Below are positions 54,497-63,808 of a stretch of 64,000 nucleotides of DNA, one piece after another. Source of the DNA: Chitinophaga pinensis (GTDB lineage Bacteria; Bacteroidota; Bacteroidia; Chitinophagales; Chitinophagaceae). Each line of letters opens with the position of its first letter. Positions within the stretch are counted from its first letter, which is position 1. The stretch covers positions 143,052 through 207,051 of the forward strand of contig CAMCMP010000001.1 of assembly GCA_945876095.1 (NCBI GenBank). Direction: 5' to 3'. The notes below the pieces were generated by a model. The model saw only the letters and a list, made by a program, of their open reading frames with translations. It did no database searches and was not told where the DNA came from. The position numbers were made by a program, and so were the translations under genes.

Positions 54497-54755
54497 TTTT
54501 ACTTTTTTGCCTTGATGCAAAAAAGTAACAAAAAAAATCAATCCTGCGAATAAAAAGGCTGAAATTTTAAATATCAGCCTAAAATCAAGGAACTCGCCAG
54601 CAGAGTATTTTACTTCAATGGGCATACCGGCTCAAACAGCCTTGATTTTTTAACGGCTGATATTTAAAATTTCTAGCACTTTTTATTCGAGGGCGTCAAA
54701 CAGAGGATCGACTATCTATTAATGAGAAATTAAAACACTTCGTTACTTTAAAGGG
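54497..54755. repeat. Dispersed structured intergenic repeat, copy B
   Basis: Lies between convergent GH20 and NagX-like genes. Left end 54497-54569 matches 3963-4035 with one mismatch, including the same hairpin (54499-54509 with 54518-54528). A long inverted repeat follows: 54547-54590 pairs with 54640-54689 over about 44 bases with small internal loops. The right end (54669-54755) resembles the right part of copy A. The loop (54591-54639) is unique to this copy. I see no coding capacity. Confidence 0.82.
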
Positions 54756-54787
54756 AATGCATCCGCCGCGGCAGATGCATTTTTTAT
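54756..54787 (+). terminator. GC-rich Rho-independent terminator
   Basis: The near-perfect palindrome ATGCATCCGCCGCGGCAGATGCAT (one mismatched pair) is flanked by A on the left and runs into TTTTTT. Much richer in GC than its surroundings. It sits at the end of repeat copy B and would end transcription from GH20. Confidence 0.75.
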
Positions 54788-54826
54788 TGAATAGAACTAA
54801 GGTCTATAGAGTTTAACTTTTTATAG

Positions 54827-55942
54827 TTAAACTCTTAGGAAGATTTTTTTGCGGTACATTAAATAAAGTACCGACCATTGAATCAATACATAACAAATAG
54901 CTAACACAACCATATCGTAAGGAGTACCTACTATTTGACCTAACCATTTGAAGGCACCAACTGTAGAATATTTCCAATCAATAAAATGTTCTGATATATA
55001 AATAAAGATCGAGTTCATTCCGATGATTCTAAAGAAAAAAGCCCATTTTTTGTAGCCTTTAACATCAATCAAATAATAAAATATGGATAACAAAATAAGG
55101 CTATAGCCACCTACATTCATTGCAAAAGAACTGGTCCATAAATTTTTATTGAAGGGTAATACTAGATTCCATAAATGAGCAATTGCAATAAAAATGAATC
55201 CAAGTACAGCCATTGACAATGATTTTTTAGAAGGATCCATTTTTCCATTCTTTAAAAAATTACCTGTTAGAATACCTAGTAATCCTGTTGAAATTGCAGG
55301 AATAGTAGATACCAATCCTTCGGGGTCATGAATTTTTAGATAAAGTCTACCTGGCATTATAGAACGATCTAGATAAGAAACTATATTTCCTTCCATAGTA
55401 AGATCTCCTGCAGGGAAACCTGGAGCTGAGCAAAATGCTAGTAGCATCCAATAACCAATTAATATAGCTGCAAACCAAATCATTTGTGCTCTTTCTTTTG
55501 CAAAGAGGTAAATGATATTAGCAAACATATAGCCAAGACCAATCCGACCTAGCACGCTGCCAAAACGAATTTCAGAAATGGGTTGTATTTCAAGTCCATT
55601 ATTGTAGATGATACCAATCAAAACTAAAATCAATCCTCTTTTAATTACTCTAATTAATAAATCTTTTTTTGATGCGCCTTTCTCCATTTCTTTGCCTACA
55701 GAAAAAGGGGTAGCTGCTCCTGCCATAAATAGAAATAGAGGAAAAATTAGGTCATAAAAATTAAATCCATTCCATTCAGGATGCGTTAATTCACTAGAAA
55801 TTGCTCCCCAAAATGGAGAACCAGAAGCTTTAAATAGTTGATGGAAAATTTCTTCGGCTCCCATAATCCAGAACATATCAAATCCGCGCAAGGCGTCTAA
55901 TGAATAAAGCCGTTCAGGCTGATTGTTGATGGCTGTTGACAT
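54827..55942 (-). CDS. DUF5009/HGSNAT-like membrane acyltransferase (NagX-type)
   Basis: 371 residues with about ten membrane spans. YSLDALRGFDMFWIMGAEEI and FYDLIFPLFLFMAGAATPFSVGK are signatures of the family that includes lysosomal heparan-alpha-glucosaminide acetyltransferase and bacterial NagX. NagX-type genes often lie in GlcNAc loci. Its role would be transacetylation of, or transport associated with, amino sugars at the inner membrane. Confidence 0.88.
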   Translation of the reverse strand: MSTAINNQPERLYSLDALRGFDMFWIMGAEEIFHQLFKASGSPFWGAISSELTHPEWNGFNFYDLIFPLFLFMAGAATPFSVGKEMEKGASKKDLLIRVIKRGLILVLIGIIYNNGLEIQPISEIRFGSVLGRIGLGYMFANIIYLFAKERAQMIWFAAILIGYWMLLAFCSAPGFPAGDLTMEGNIVSYLDRSIMPGRLYLKIHDPEGLVSTIPAISTGLLGILTGNFLKNGKMDPSKKSLSMAVLGFIFIAIAHLWNLVLPFNKNLWTSSFAMNVGGYSLILLSIFYYLIDVKGYKKWAFFFRIIGMNSIFIYISEHFIDWKYSTVGAFKWLGQIVGTPYDMVVLAICYVLIQWSVLYLMYRKKIFLRV

Positions 55943-56130
55943 AATTTTGTTGTTAATATTTTAAATGCAGAAATATGAAAATTTTAAATTAACATTTATG
56001 ATGTTTGAAGGTAAGCTGCAATAAGATAAAGAGTAATATTTTTTATCCACGATTTTATAATGATGAAACCTCTGATATTTTTGATGAATTGGAGGCTTTT
56101 CATAATTTGATAAAAGAGCCTTCTAATTAT

Positions 56131-57219
56131 TTACTGTATGAGATCTTTTTTAGTACCTATCCAAAATGCAATATTCTTTCTTTGCCAGGTATAACATACA
56201 GCAACGGTATCTCCGAAGCTGATCAATCCTGGATAGGAAAATTCATCGTCCCCTTTCCCATTTTCAATGTTTAATTTATGAGGCCAAGTGATTCCATTAT
56301 CAAAAGATACACCTAGTAACAATGGCGCTCGATCACCATCATTTCTGTTATCAGGATTATAGGCTAGCACTAAAACATTATTGGAAAGTTGGGTTACATC
56401 AATACCGCTATTTGGATTGGGTAAGCTTGTTTTGTAAATAGGCGCCCATGTTTTTCCATAGTCTTTTGAATCGCTTCTACAAATAATTCCAAGTTCACTT
56501 CTTATCAGCATATGAACATAGCCAGGTTTTGATTCCCAAAGGGTTGGCTGGATTAATTCTTTATTTTTCAAACTAGTATCCGCTAATTTTAAGTAGGGGG
56601 CTGCTGTCCAAGTTTTTCCTTTATCATCACTACGATCTGTAAATACATGATAGCCCTGGTATTCATGCGATGAACCAGCAAGCCAGGTTCCGTTAGATAA
56701 AACAATGGGTTTACTTCGGACAGGTCCTCGACCTCCTTTATCTCCTTTTACCAATTCATAAGCCTCCGACCAGCTGTCGCCATTGTCATCAGAGGTTTTT
56801 ACCCATGTTTCCCAATGTTCAATTTCTTTACCTACTTTAAAAAATAAAAATATTTTTCCTTCTGGAGATTGAAATAAAACTGGATTCCAATGTGCATCAT
56901 TTCTAATTTTTGCAATTTGCTTTGGCTCAGACCAATGATGCGGCTTACCTTTTACCATCCAAATTCCTACATTGTTATTTTTTTCTTTTTCACCAGCAAA
57001 CCAAGCAACCAAAAAATCATCGTCTTTTAATTTAACTAGGGTAGAGGCATGGCATTCCTTAAAGGGAGGATTGGGTCCAGCAACAAAATCTTTTATAGGT
57101 AAACTGTCGTTTGCGATAATTTTGGTTGGTGAATTATCTTTTTTTGATGCTACATTACTATTGCAATTGGAAAGAAAAAAAATTAGTAGCATGGATAATA
57201 CGCAATAAGTCTTATTCAT
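56131..57219 (-). CDS. Sialidase-fold (BNR/Asp-box) lipoprotein, copy 2
   Basis: 362 residues with a lipobox FLSNC (Cys19). Four Asp boxes are visible: SDDNGDSW, SDDKGKTW, SKDYGKTW and SFDNGITW. CHASTLVKLKDDDFLVAWFAGEKE matches the N-terminal block of copy 1, as do NPVLF-type strands, so the two are paralogues. No FRIP motif. As a lipoprotein it may face the cell surface or periplasm beside SusD. It starts 167 bp after the SusD stop, with hairpins between. Confidence 0.83.
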   Translation of the reverse strand: MNKTYCVLSMLLIFFLSNCNSNVASKKDNSPTKIIANDSLPIKDFVAGPNPPFKECHASTLVKLKDDDFLVAWFAGEKEKNNNVGIWMVKGKPHHWSEPKQIAKIRNDAHWNPVLFQSPEGKIFLFFKVGKEIEHWETWVKTSDDNGDSWSEAYELVKGDKGGRGPVRSKPIVLSNGTWLAGSSHEYQGYHVFTDRSDDKGKTWTAAPYLKLADTSLKNKELIQPTLWESKPGYVHMLIRSELGIICRSDSKDYGKTWAPIYKTSLPNPNSGIDVTQLSNNVLVLAYNPDNRNDGDRAPLLLGVSFDNGITWPHKLNIENGKGDDEFSYPGLISFGDTVAVCYTWQRKNIAFWIGTKKDLIQ

Positions 57220-57354
57220 ATTTGGTTGTTTTTACTAGGGCCAATTAATTAACCTTAAGCTTTGATTGAAGTAATACAAAGCTATATTAAATAAAGAAGC
57301 CCTGTCAATTAACCAAAAGTTATTGTGACAAGGCTTCAATAATTTAAGAATATA

Positions 57355-57384
57355 TTTTATTGATACAATGAAGTATCAATAAAA
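57355..57384 (-). terminator. Hairpin after SusD
   Basis: A perfect 12-bp stem TTTTATTGATAC / GTATCAATAAAA with a 6-nt loop, just past the SusD stop (57387). Probably weakens or ends the SusC-SusD message before the sialidase-like gene. No long T-run follows on the minus strand, so it may only be partial. Confidence 0.5.
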
Positions 57385-57386
57385 TA

Positions 57387-59153
57387 CTACCAAGGTTTTC
57401 CAGTTCCTTGAAGCAACCAGAACTTAGACCAAGGGCTATTTTTGCCATCCGATCCAATGTAGCTACTTTCTTCCAATTTATTAATTGCTGCAGTAGTACT
57501 GGCAACATTACTTTGGAGTTCAGTATTATTATAAGCGAATCTTAGAGGAATTGCAGCACGCTTAGCAGCGTATCCAACGTTTAAAGTAGGTAATCCTGTT
57601 CTTCTCCAATCCATATAAGATTCAACAGAAGCTTGCCATGAAGCAATCCATTTTTGCTCTATAATTCTACTAAGTGTACTGTTGTATGCAACACTAGATT
57701 GTGCAAGATAAGCATCAGCAGATTTAACACAACCTGCATAACCATTTACAGAAGATTGGTAAGAACTAAATACAGTCCATAGATCAAAAGAAGACTTAAC
57801 TCCTTTGTTATACCAAGTTTCAGCTGTTCCGCCAACACTCCATCCTTTTAGAGCAGCTTCTGCAAGATCAAAACAAACCTCATTGTAAGAAGCAAGACGT
57901 TGTTTTAATAAATTGCCGCTATTCTTAGAATAAATATCCACACGCAGGTAGGATACAAAATCATTATTAGAGTTTGCTTGACCACCGGTACCATTTAAAT
58001 TATAGTTAAAGGTCTCACCGAAATAGCTAATCGGAATACCGACATAAACAGGAGTGGTATCATAAAAGCTTTTAACAGCATCAATTGGTTTAGCCCAACC
58101 TCTATCAGCAGAGTAGGTGCTTTGATTGAACTGAGTTATATTGGCAGCTGCAGCAGCAGTAGGATTGATATAACGAATACCACCCACTACCATTGATATT
58201 TTTGCAGCATCTGCAGCAGCAGTAAATTTGCTTGCGTCAACTATTGAGCGAATTACAATTGGCTCTGCCATGATAACTAAACGTGGATCTTTAAGATCAA
58301 TCAATTTTGTAACCAAGGTAGCAGACATTTTGTTTCTTTTAAAGTTGGATGCACCACCAAAAGCAGTATTTTTCTGGTAAGAAGTATTTCCATCTATACC
58401 AGGAAATGACATGGTAAAATCATCTCCATTGCTAGTTAATACTTTACTAGCGATCGCTTCAACATCAGCTTTTACATCTCTTTTAGCAGATATCCTTAGG
58501 TAATAGCGTAACAAAAGTGAATTAGCTAATCTTGCCCATTTTTCATTATCTCCTTTGTAGAATACATCTGAACTTTGAGTTGCAGGAGTAATTTCAGGGT
58601 GACTAGATGCTGTTCCAGCAAACAATGGTACAGCTGCTTTTAAATCTGCAATAACCCCATTGTAAATGGTCTCTTGTGAGTCAAAAGCAGGGTATTGATT
58701 AGCAGCACCATCTAAGTCTCCTTTAAGTGCAGCTGTGTAAGGTGCATCACCCCAGAAATCTGCGATGTATCCAAAATTAAATGCTCTCATCACTAAGGCA
58801 ACACCTTGTTGGAATTTCAAATTGTTGGCTTGTGCTTTTTGAAGTAACACTTGATTATTTCTTAGTCTACCATAAATACCACTCCAATCAGAAGTGCCCC
58901 AATCATAGTTGCTATAGGTACTTGACCATGCATCTTGTGCAGAGTGTTGTACAGCTCCAGATATAATGCCAGAACCAAGATTGCCATAATCCATCGCTGT
59001 ACTAGTTAATACACTTGCCATCAAATAATCAGGCGCAGCATCAGAAGGATTTAAGTTATTGGGGTCTTTATTTAAAACCTCAAACTTCTGACAAGAAAAA
59101 GTTAACAATGCTAACATTAGCATTCCAACCCATATCCTATTAAAATTTTTCAT
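57387..59153 (-). CDS. SusD/RagB-family nutrient-binding lipoprotein
   Basis: 588 residues with a lipobox LLTFSC (Cys21). FEVLNKDPNNLNPSDAAPDYLMASVL and VALVMRAFNFGYIADFWGDAPYTAALKG are the family signatures; the C-terminal block EQKWIASWQASVESYMDWRRTG...LPLRF-type segment is also present. It caps SusC at the outer membrane and binds glycan. Partner of the upstream SusC (34 bp between them). Confidence 0.95.
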   Translation of the reverse strand: MKNFNRIWVGMLMLALLTFSCQKFEVLNKDPNNLNPSDAAPDYLMASVLTSTAMDYGNLGSGIISGAVQHSAQDAWSSTYSNYDWGTSDWSGIYGRLRNNQVLLQKAQANNLKFQQGVALVMRAFNFGYIADFWGDAPYTAALKGDLDGAANQYPAFDSQETIYNGVIADLKAAVPLFAGTASSHPEITPATQSSDVFYKGDNEKWARLANSLLLRYYLRISAKRDVKADVEAIASKVLTSNGDDFTMSFPGIDGNTSYQKNTAFGGASNFKRNKMSATLVTKLIDLKDPRLVIMAEPIVIRSIVDASKFTAAADAAKISMVVGGIRYINPTAAAAANITQFNQSTYSADRGWAKPIDAVKSFYDTTPVYVGIPISYFGETFNYNLNGTGGQANSNNDFVSYLRVDIYSKNSGNLLKQRLASYNEVCFDLAEAALKGWSVGGTAETWYNKGVKSSFDLWTVFSSYQSSVNGYAGCVKSADAYLAQSSVAYNSTLSRIIEQKWIASWQASVESYMDWRRTGLPTLNVGYAAKRAAIPLRFAYNNTELQSNVASTTAAINKLEESSYIGSDGKNSPWSKFWLLQGTGKPW

Positions 59154-59187
59154 CTTATAAAATTTTAGAATTAATTATTATTTATGA

Positions 59188-62100
59188 CTAGAAACGAACG
59201 TTTAATTTAATGCCTGCTGGAATAGTCCATGGAGTAACATTATATCGTTCGATACCTTGTCTGAATTGTGAACCATTCCCTTGAGCACCTGCTTGAAGGT
59301 AGAATGCATTTTCAGGATCTATACCGCACTTAGCTTTTGTCCAGAGAATAATATTTCTGGTATAAACTCCAAAAGAAGCACCTTGTATTTTAGACTTACC
59401 AAACCATTGTTTTGGGAGATCAAAAGACAAGTTAAGTTCACGTAATTTAATGTAAGATGCATCAAACATATTCTGTTTAGCGAAGTTCCAATTGGCAGTT
59501 ACTGCATCAGTATAAAAACTGTAGTGAGTAGTATTTGGATCACCCAAATTTTCTACATATCCACCATTTCCATCTGAGTAAACTCCAGGGAAGAAAACCC
59601 CATCATAACTAATTTCTCCATTGTCCTCATATTCAAATCCACCCAATGCTTTGGTTGGTCCTCCTACAAGATGTGCAGATTGGAAACCAGACATTTTAAT
59701 GTAGGCATCAGCATTAGCTTTTAAGTAAGCTGGGATGTTGTTTTTGTAGGCATCAGGAATTTTAATTCCCATGTTCATTTGTCTAGCCAACACCGCATCA
59801 GATCCTATATACCTGTAGGTTTGAGAGAAAAATTCACCACCTAATCTTGTATCTATACTGGCACTAAGGGTAAATCTTTTATAAGATACAGTAGTTTGAA
59901 AGCCTAACAATAATTTCGGATTGAAATTACCAACTACTTCCTTAGCATTAAAGGCTCCACCTTTATATTTCTGTTGTCCGCCACCTCCATCTAGTAAAGG
60001 CCATCCATAATATTTAGAAGTTTTATCTTCTACTGTCAATAATTTATTATCCCAGATTTGTCCAATTTTACCATCACTGATCAATGGAGATCCATCTGCA
60101 TTGAAATTATTAGGGATTACTTGACCTTTTGCATAAGTCCAAGATCCACTAGGTCCATCTCCCCAGAATTGATAATAAGGTACCCCATCAGCAAGAGAAA
60201 TAACGTACGAATTGTTTTTGGTATAGTTTACACTAATATCCCAATTCCAATCTTTGTTGGTTAAAACTGTTCCTGCCAATTGTAATTCTATACCTTGACT
60301 GCGCACCAAACCAGCATTGATTTGACGGCTAGTATATCCAGAAGATGGAGGAGTACTAATACCTAAAACTTGATTTTTGTTGTCTGATTGATAAACTGTT
60401 CCTTCAAATCTTAAACGATTTTTAAGGAAAGCAAGATCGATACCAAGCTCTGAAGAAGTGGCTTGCTCAGGCTTTAAAGCAGGGTTCTTTAAAGAACCTG
60501 GAACTGACTGAAGGATGGTAGAACCAAAACTTCCAAATCCAAGTGTTCCAAACAAATTGTATGGATCTGTATCCTTACCTACATTAGCATAACCACCACG
60601 AACTTTTACTAAATCCACCGAAGAACCAAAGTTGATCATTTTGTTTACGATCAAACTTAAAGAAGCTGATGGATAAAAGTAGCTATTCGCATTGGATGGA
60701 AGAGTACTAGACCAGTCGTTTCTTCCAGTTACATCTAAATAGGCCATATCCTTATAACCGACAGTTGCAGTACCATAAACACTGTAAATTGCTTTTTGAG
60801 AAGAATATCCATTTGCTCTGATACCTGTAGAACTAACGTTCGACAAATTGAAAAGCTCTGGTGCAATAACACCCACTCCTGATTGAGAATAGCTCTGTTG
60901 ATTAGAACCATACACATATTGAAGGTTACCACCACCAGAAGCAGATAGAGTGAAATCGTTAAAGTTGTTTTTATAGTTCAACAAGAAGTCTGTATTGCTC
61001 TCGGTATTAAACAGATTTTGTAATCCGTAATAGCCATTTCTTTCTGCTTTTAAGGATTTTGAGATTTTTGTTTCACGTCTTTCGTTCAACATGTCCTGAG
61101 AATATCTAACGAATGCAGTTAAATGCTTACTAATTTGATAGTCTAATTTTAGGTTACCAAATAAACGGTTACGAAGAAAACTATTTTTCACTTGATTTAA
61201 TGTGAAATAGGGATTGTTAAAATCGTAAGAAGATGCACTTTGTATTCCAAGATCAACTGGAGGAATTGCAGCTCTTTGTTGAATTCCAGGAGTTAACCAA
61301 TAGTTCTGCATTTGTCTAACATCCACACTAGGAGATAGATAAAGGATATCTTGATAAACACCACCACGATCACCCGCTGCTATATTGTCAGCATATGAAC
61401 GAGTATAGTTAAGTGAGGTAGTCAATTTGAATTTATCATTTATTTTATGTTCAACATTCAAGCCTACGTTATTACGAGAAAGTCCAGTATTTGGAAGAAT
61501 ACCTGTATTAGCAGTATTGCTAAAAGAGAAACGGTAATTATCCCTATCATTTGAATTTTCAATAGATAAACTATTAACTGAGGTCATTCCGTTTTGAACA
61601 AAGTTTTTAAGGTTATTGTATCCTTTCATTTCTGTAGGAATATAGTTTCCAGCAGCATCCTTTACGCTATTCCATTGTATGGCTTTAATTCCAACATTCA
61701 ATGGAGTACCAAAGCGATAAGTATCAGTACCTACCAAATCTACAATATTGGTTCCATCCAAACTGTTACTTGAATTTGGAGTAGTGTATGGGTGATATCC
61801 TACAGTATAGGCTTGGTTGGTTTCAAAAAACTTGTAAGGAGAGGCAATTTCATTATTGCTACTGAAAGTAACCCCTAATCCTTTTGCTTTTTTACCAGAC
61901 TTAGTGGTAATAATAATTACCCCATTACCCGCACGCGATCCATATAATGCAGCAGCACTTGGTCCTTTCAATACAGTAAGACTTTCGATATCATTAGGAT
62001 TCAAATCAGATATTGCGTTACCGTAATCAATGGTGTTATCACCACCAGTATTGGAACTCACGTTGTTTAATGAATTTTTTACAGGAACTCCATCCACTAC

Positions 62101-62736
62101 AAATAGCGGTTGGTTATCGGTATTTAATGATCGAATACCGCGAATCACCACACTCACTGAAGCAGTAGCTGCGCCACCTGTAGAGCTGATATTAACACCG
62201 GCTACTTTACCTGCCATAGAATTCACTAAGTTGGTTTGAACAACTTTGTTCATGTCCTCACCCTTAATTTCTCCTACAGAGTAACCCAATGATTTTTTTG
62301 CTCTCGTAATACCCAATGCGGTTACCACTACGTCTGAAAGTTTTCCGTCAGAACTTTGCAATGTTTCATCAACAATAGCCTTTCCGTTAACTTTTACTTC
62401 AGTAGAAGCATATCCTACAAAGGAAAATACTAAGGTAGCATTTGGACCAGAAGTACTTAAAGTATACTGTCCAGCTGCATTGGTAAGGGTTTGTTTGGAG
62501 GTTCCTTTTTCGCTAACGGTAGCGCCTTGTAAAGGACCATTCGCATCTTTAACTGTTCCCTTTACAACAAAGTCAAAGTTTTTTGTAGACTCTAAAATTG
62601 AGTAGATTTTTTTCGAAGGATTGCTAGCGTTGTTATGCGCAGTAGCAAATAGTCCTCCTGAAAAGAAAAACAGTAGAAACATTGGCATTATTAGCCTATG
62701 TAACACAATTAAACACGGACTTTTTCTTTTTTTCAT
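59188..62736 (-). CDS. SusC/RagA-family TonB-dependent transporter
   Basis: 1182 residues. Signal sequence, then a carboxypeptidase-D-like domain (VKGTVKDANGPLQGATVSEKGT...GQYTLS), the plug (LVNSMAGKVAGVNISSTGGAATASVSVVIRGIRSLNTDNQPLFVVDGVPV...SLTVLKGPSAAALYGSRAGNGVIIITTKSG) and the large barrel ending GIKLNVRF. It imports oligosaccharides in a TonB-dependent way together with SusD. It is the first gene of the locus on this strand; a palindrome and a candidate -7 box lie upstream. Confidence 0.97.
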   Translation of the reverse strand: MKKRKSPCLIVLHRLIMPMFLLFFFSGGLFATAHNNASNPSKKIYSILESTKNFDFVVKGTVKDANGPLQGATVSEKGTSKQTLTNAAGQYTLSTSGPNATLVFSFVGYASTEVKVNGKAIVDETLQSSDGKLSDVVVTALGITRAKKSLGYSVGEIKGEDMNKVVQTNLVNSMAGKVAGVNISSTGGAATASVSVVIRGIRSLNTDNQPLFVVDGVPVKNSLNNVSSNTGGDNTIDYGNAISDLNPNDIESLTVLKGPSAAALYGSRAGNGVIIITTKSGKKAKGLGVTFSSNNEIASPYKFFETNQAYTVGYHPYTTPNSSNSLDGTNIVDLVGTDTYRFGTPLNVGIKAIQWNSVKDAAGNYIPTEMKGYNNLKNFVQNGMTSVNSLSIENSNDRDNYRFSFSNTANTGILPNTGLSRNNVGLNVEHKINDKFKLTTSLNYTRSYADNIAAGDRGGVYQDILYLSPSVDVRQMQNYWLTPGIQQRAAIPPVDLGIQSASSYDFNNPYFTLNQVKNSFLRNRLFGNLKLDYQISKHLTAFVRYSQDMLNERRETKISKSLKAERNGYYGLQNLFNTESNTDFLLNYKNNFNDFTLSASGGGNLQYVYGSNQQSYSQSGVGVIAPELFNLSNVSSTGIRANGYSSQKAIYSVYGTATVGYKDMAYLDVTGRNDWSSTLPSNANSYFYPSASLSLIVNKMINFGSSVDLVKVRGGYANVGKDTDPYNLFGTLGFGSFGSTILQSVPGSLKNPALKPEQATSSELGIDLAFLKNRLRFEGTVYQSDNKNQVLGISTPPSSGYTSRQINAGLVRSQGIELQLAGTVLTNKDWNWDISVNYTKNNSYVISLADGVPYYQFWGDGPSGSWTYAKGQVIPNNFNADGSPLISDGKIGQIWDNKLLTVEDKTSKYYGWPLLDGGGGQQKYKGGAFNAKEVVGNFNPKLLLGFQTTVSYKRFTLSASIDTRLGGEFFSQTYRYIGSDAVLARQMNMGIKIPDAYKNNIPAYLKANADAYIKMSGFQSAHLVGGPTKALGGFEYEDNGEISYDGVFFPGVYSDGNGGYVENLGDPNTTHYSFYTDAVTANWNFAKQNMFDASYIKLRELNLSFDLPKQWFGKSKIQGASFGVYTRNIILWTKAKCGIDPENAFYLQAGAQGNGSQFRQGIERYNVTPWTIPAGIKLNVRF

Positions 62737-62817
62737 AATGGTTGTTTTGATAATAAAAAATAATATTTAGAATTTTTTCTAAACAAAAAGATTACTTAAC
62801 TATGACAATCGTTTTTA

Positions 62818-62872
62818 TAAATTATCATAAAAAAAGTTTATAACTTTTATTAAACAAATTTATGATAATTTA
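62818..62872. promoter_or_regulatory. Inverted repeat and candidate promoter upstream of SusC
   Basis: Arms TAAATTATCATAAA (62818-62831) and TTTATGATAATTTA (62859-62872) are exact complements, 27 bp apart. On the minus strand, TAAATTTG at 62855-62862 fits the TAnnTTTG box and overlaps the right arm. It may be an operator or a 5' UTR hairpin for SusC. Confidence 0.4.
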
Positions 62873-62928
62873 ATTACAAAAACTATCGATTTACGTAAAA
62901 AAATCTTCAATTTGCGCAATAATTAAAA

Positions 62929-63144
62929 TTATTTAAAAGGGTAACGTTTTACGCTGTGCATTGGATGAATAATACTCACTGGCTTTTTTTCCTCTTTGAG
63001 CGATGTTTTAGCAAGCTCACGGCTCACTGTAGAAGGATCAATTCCAATGTTAGCTGCTATCATTTTTTGTTTCATTCCGGCCTTAACTAGGGCCTCATTC
63101 TGATATCTTTGTATCTAATTGGGTTGAGTGTAATTTTTTGTCAT
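62929..63144 (-). pseudogene. Remnant of an IS30-family transposase (N-terminal helix-turn-helix only)
   Basis: From ATG at 63144 the frame reads MTKNYTQPN, a TAG at 63115-63117, then IQRYQNEALVKAGMKQKMIA and NIGIDPSTVSRELAKTSLKEE. The RYQ-EALLKAG...IA..IG...STVSREL pattern is the DNA-binding domain that opens IS30-family transposases. It ends at a TAA (62929-62931) after 72 codons, with no DDE catalytic domain. Both the internal stop and the truncation show it is dead. The upstream IS-type leader remains at 63145-63230. Confidence 0.8.
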
Positions 63145-63230
63145 AGTAACCAAAGGGTCGAACTACTCGGTCAAATAGGAAAATGCCCTTAAAAGCATTT
63201 TTCCCATTGGTTTCTAAAAATTACACTTAT
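63145..63230 (-). mobile_element. Structured 5' region of the IS30 remnant
   Basis: GTGTAATTTTT (63128-63138) is complementary to AAAAATTACAC (63216-63226), and inside them GGAAAATGC (63178-63186) pairs with GCATTTTTCC (63195-63204). This nested pairing directly precedes the transposase start. It probably represents the left end or leader of the element; its outer boundary is not clear. Confidence 0.5.
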
Positions 63231-63259
63231 CAGTTGAACTCAGCGTCGAAATAAATTCG

Positions 63260-63808
63260 TTACTTTTTCTTTTTTTGTTTTATCAAAAAATAAACTAAAA
63301 ATAAACCGAGAAAGATAAGAAATAATTTTCCCTGCCCACCTAAAAGAGTAGCTCCATAAACTGAATAGGCTTCCAGAAGGAGTGCTGGAATTTTGCCCAA
63401 TGAACTAGCGATAAAAAAATATGTAAATGAGACATTGCCAATAGCGGCAGCAAAAGTTATTAAACCTGATGGTACATAAGGTATTAATCGGAGAGAAAAG
63501 ATAAGTTGAAAAGCTTCTTTATTTTGAGCAGATAATAATTTTTTTAATTTTTCGTATTTAAGGAGCCTAGATTCCATCGCCTTTTTGAATCCTTTTCGGT
63601 AAAGTATAAATGCGATAGCAGCACCGATCGATTCTCCAATAAAAGAAATAAGGGTTCCATTCCAAAATCCAAAGAATAGTATATTGGTAGCTGTGATAAA
63701 AAAACTTGGTAATACCCCAATGACAGCGATGAGTATACTTAGAAAAATACTAATCATTACAGCTAGCTGAGGGTAATGATTTAAAAATTCAAAAAAATAA
63801 TTTTGCAA
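63260..63808 (-). CDS. VTT/TMEM64-domain (DedA-like) membrane protein
   Basis: 182 residues, about five membrane helices. FLSILIAVIGVLPSFFITATNILFFGFWNGTLISFIGESIGAAIAFILYRKGFKKAM is the VTT (SNARE-associated, DedA) core, and FSLRLIPYVPSGLITFAAAIGNVSFTYFFIASSLGKIP is the second half. Bacterial members act in lipid or undecaprenyl-phosphate transport. The tail is basic (KQKKKK). The remnant IS30 leader begins about 30 bp beyond its stop. Confidence 0.87.
   Translation of the reverse strand: MQNYFFEFLNHYPQLAVMISIFLSILIAVIGVLPSFFITATNILFFGFWNGTLISFIGESIGAAIAFILYRKGFKKAMESRLLKYEKLKKLLSAQNKEAFQLIFSLRLIPYVPSGLITFAAAIGNVSFTYFFIASSLGKIPALLLEAYSVYGATLLGGQGKLFLIFLGLFLVYFLIKQKKKK

Noticed and set aside
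56005..56274. Plus-strand frame between the NagX-like and BNR genes
   Set aside because: Its second half is antisense to the BNR lipoprotein and its first half has no ribosome-binding or domain signal.
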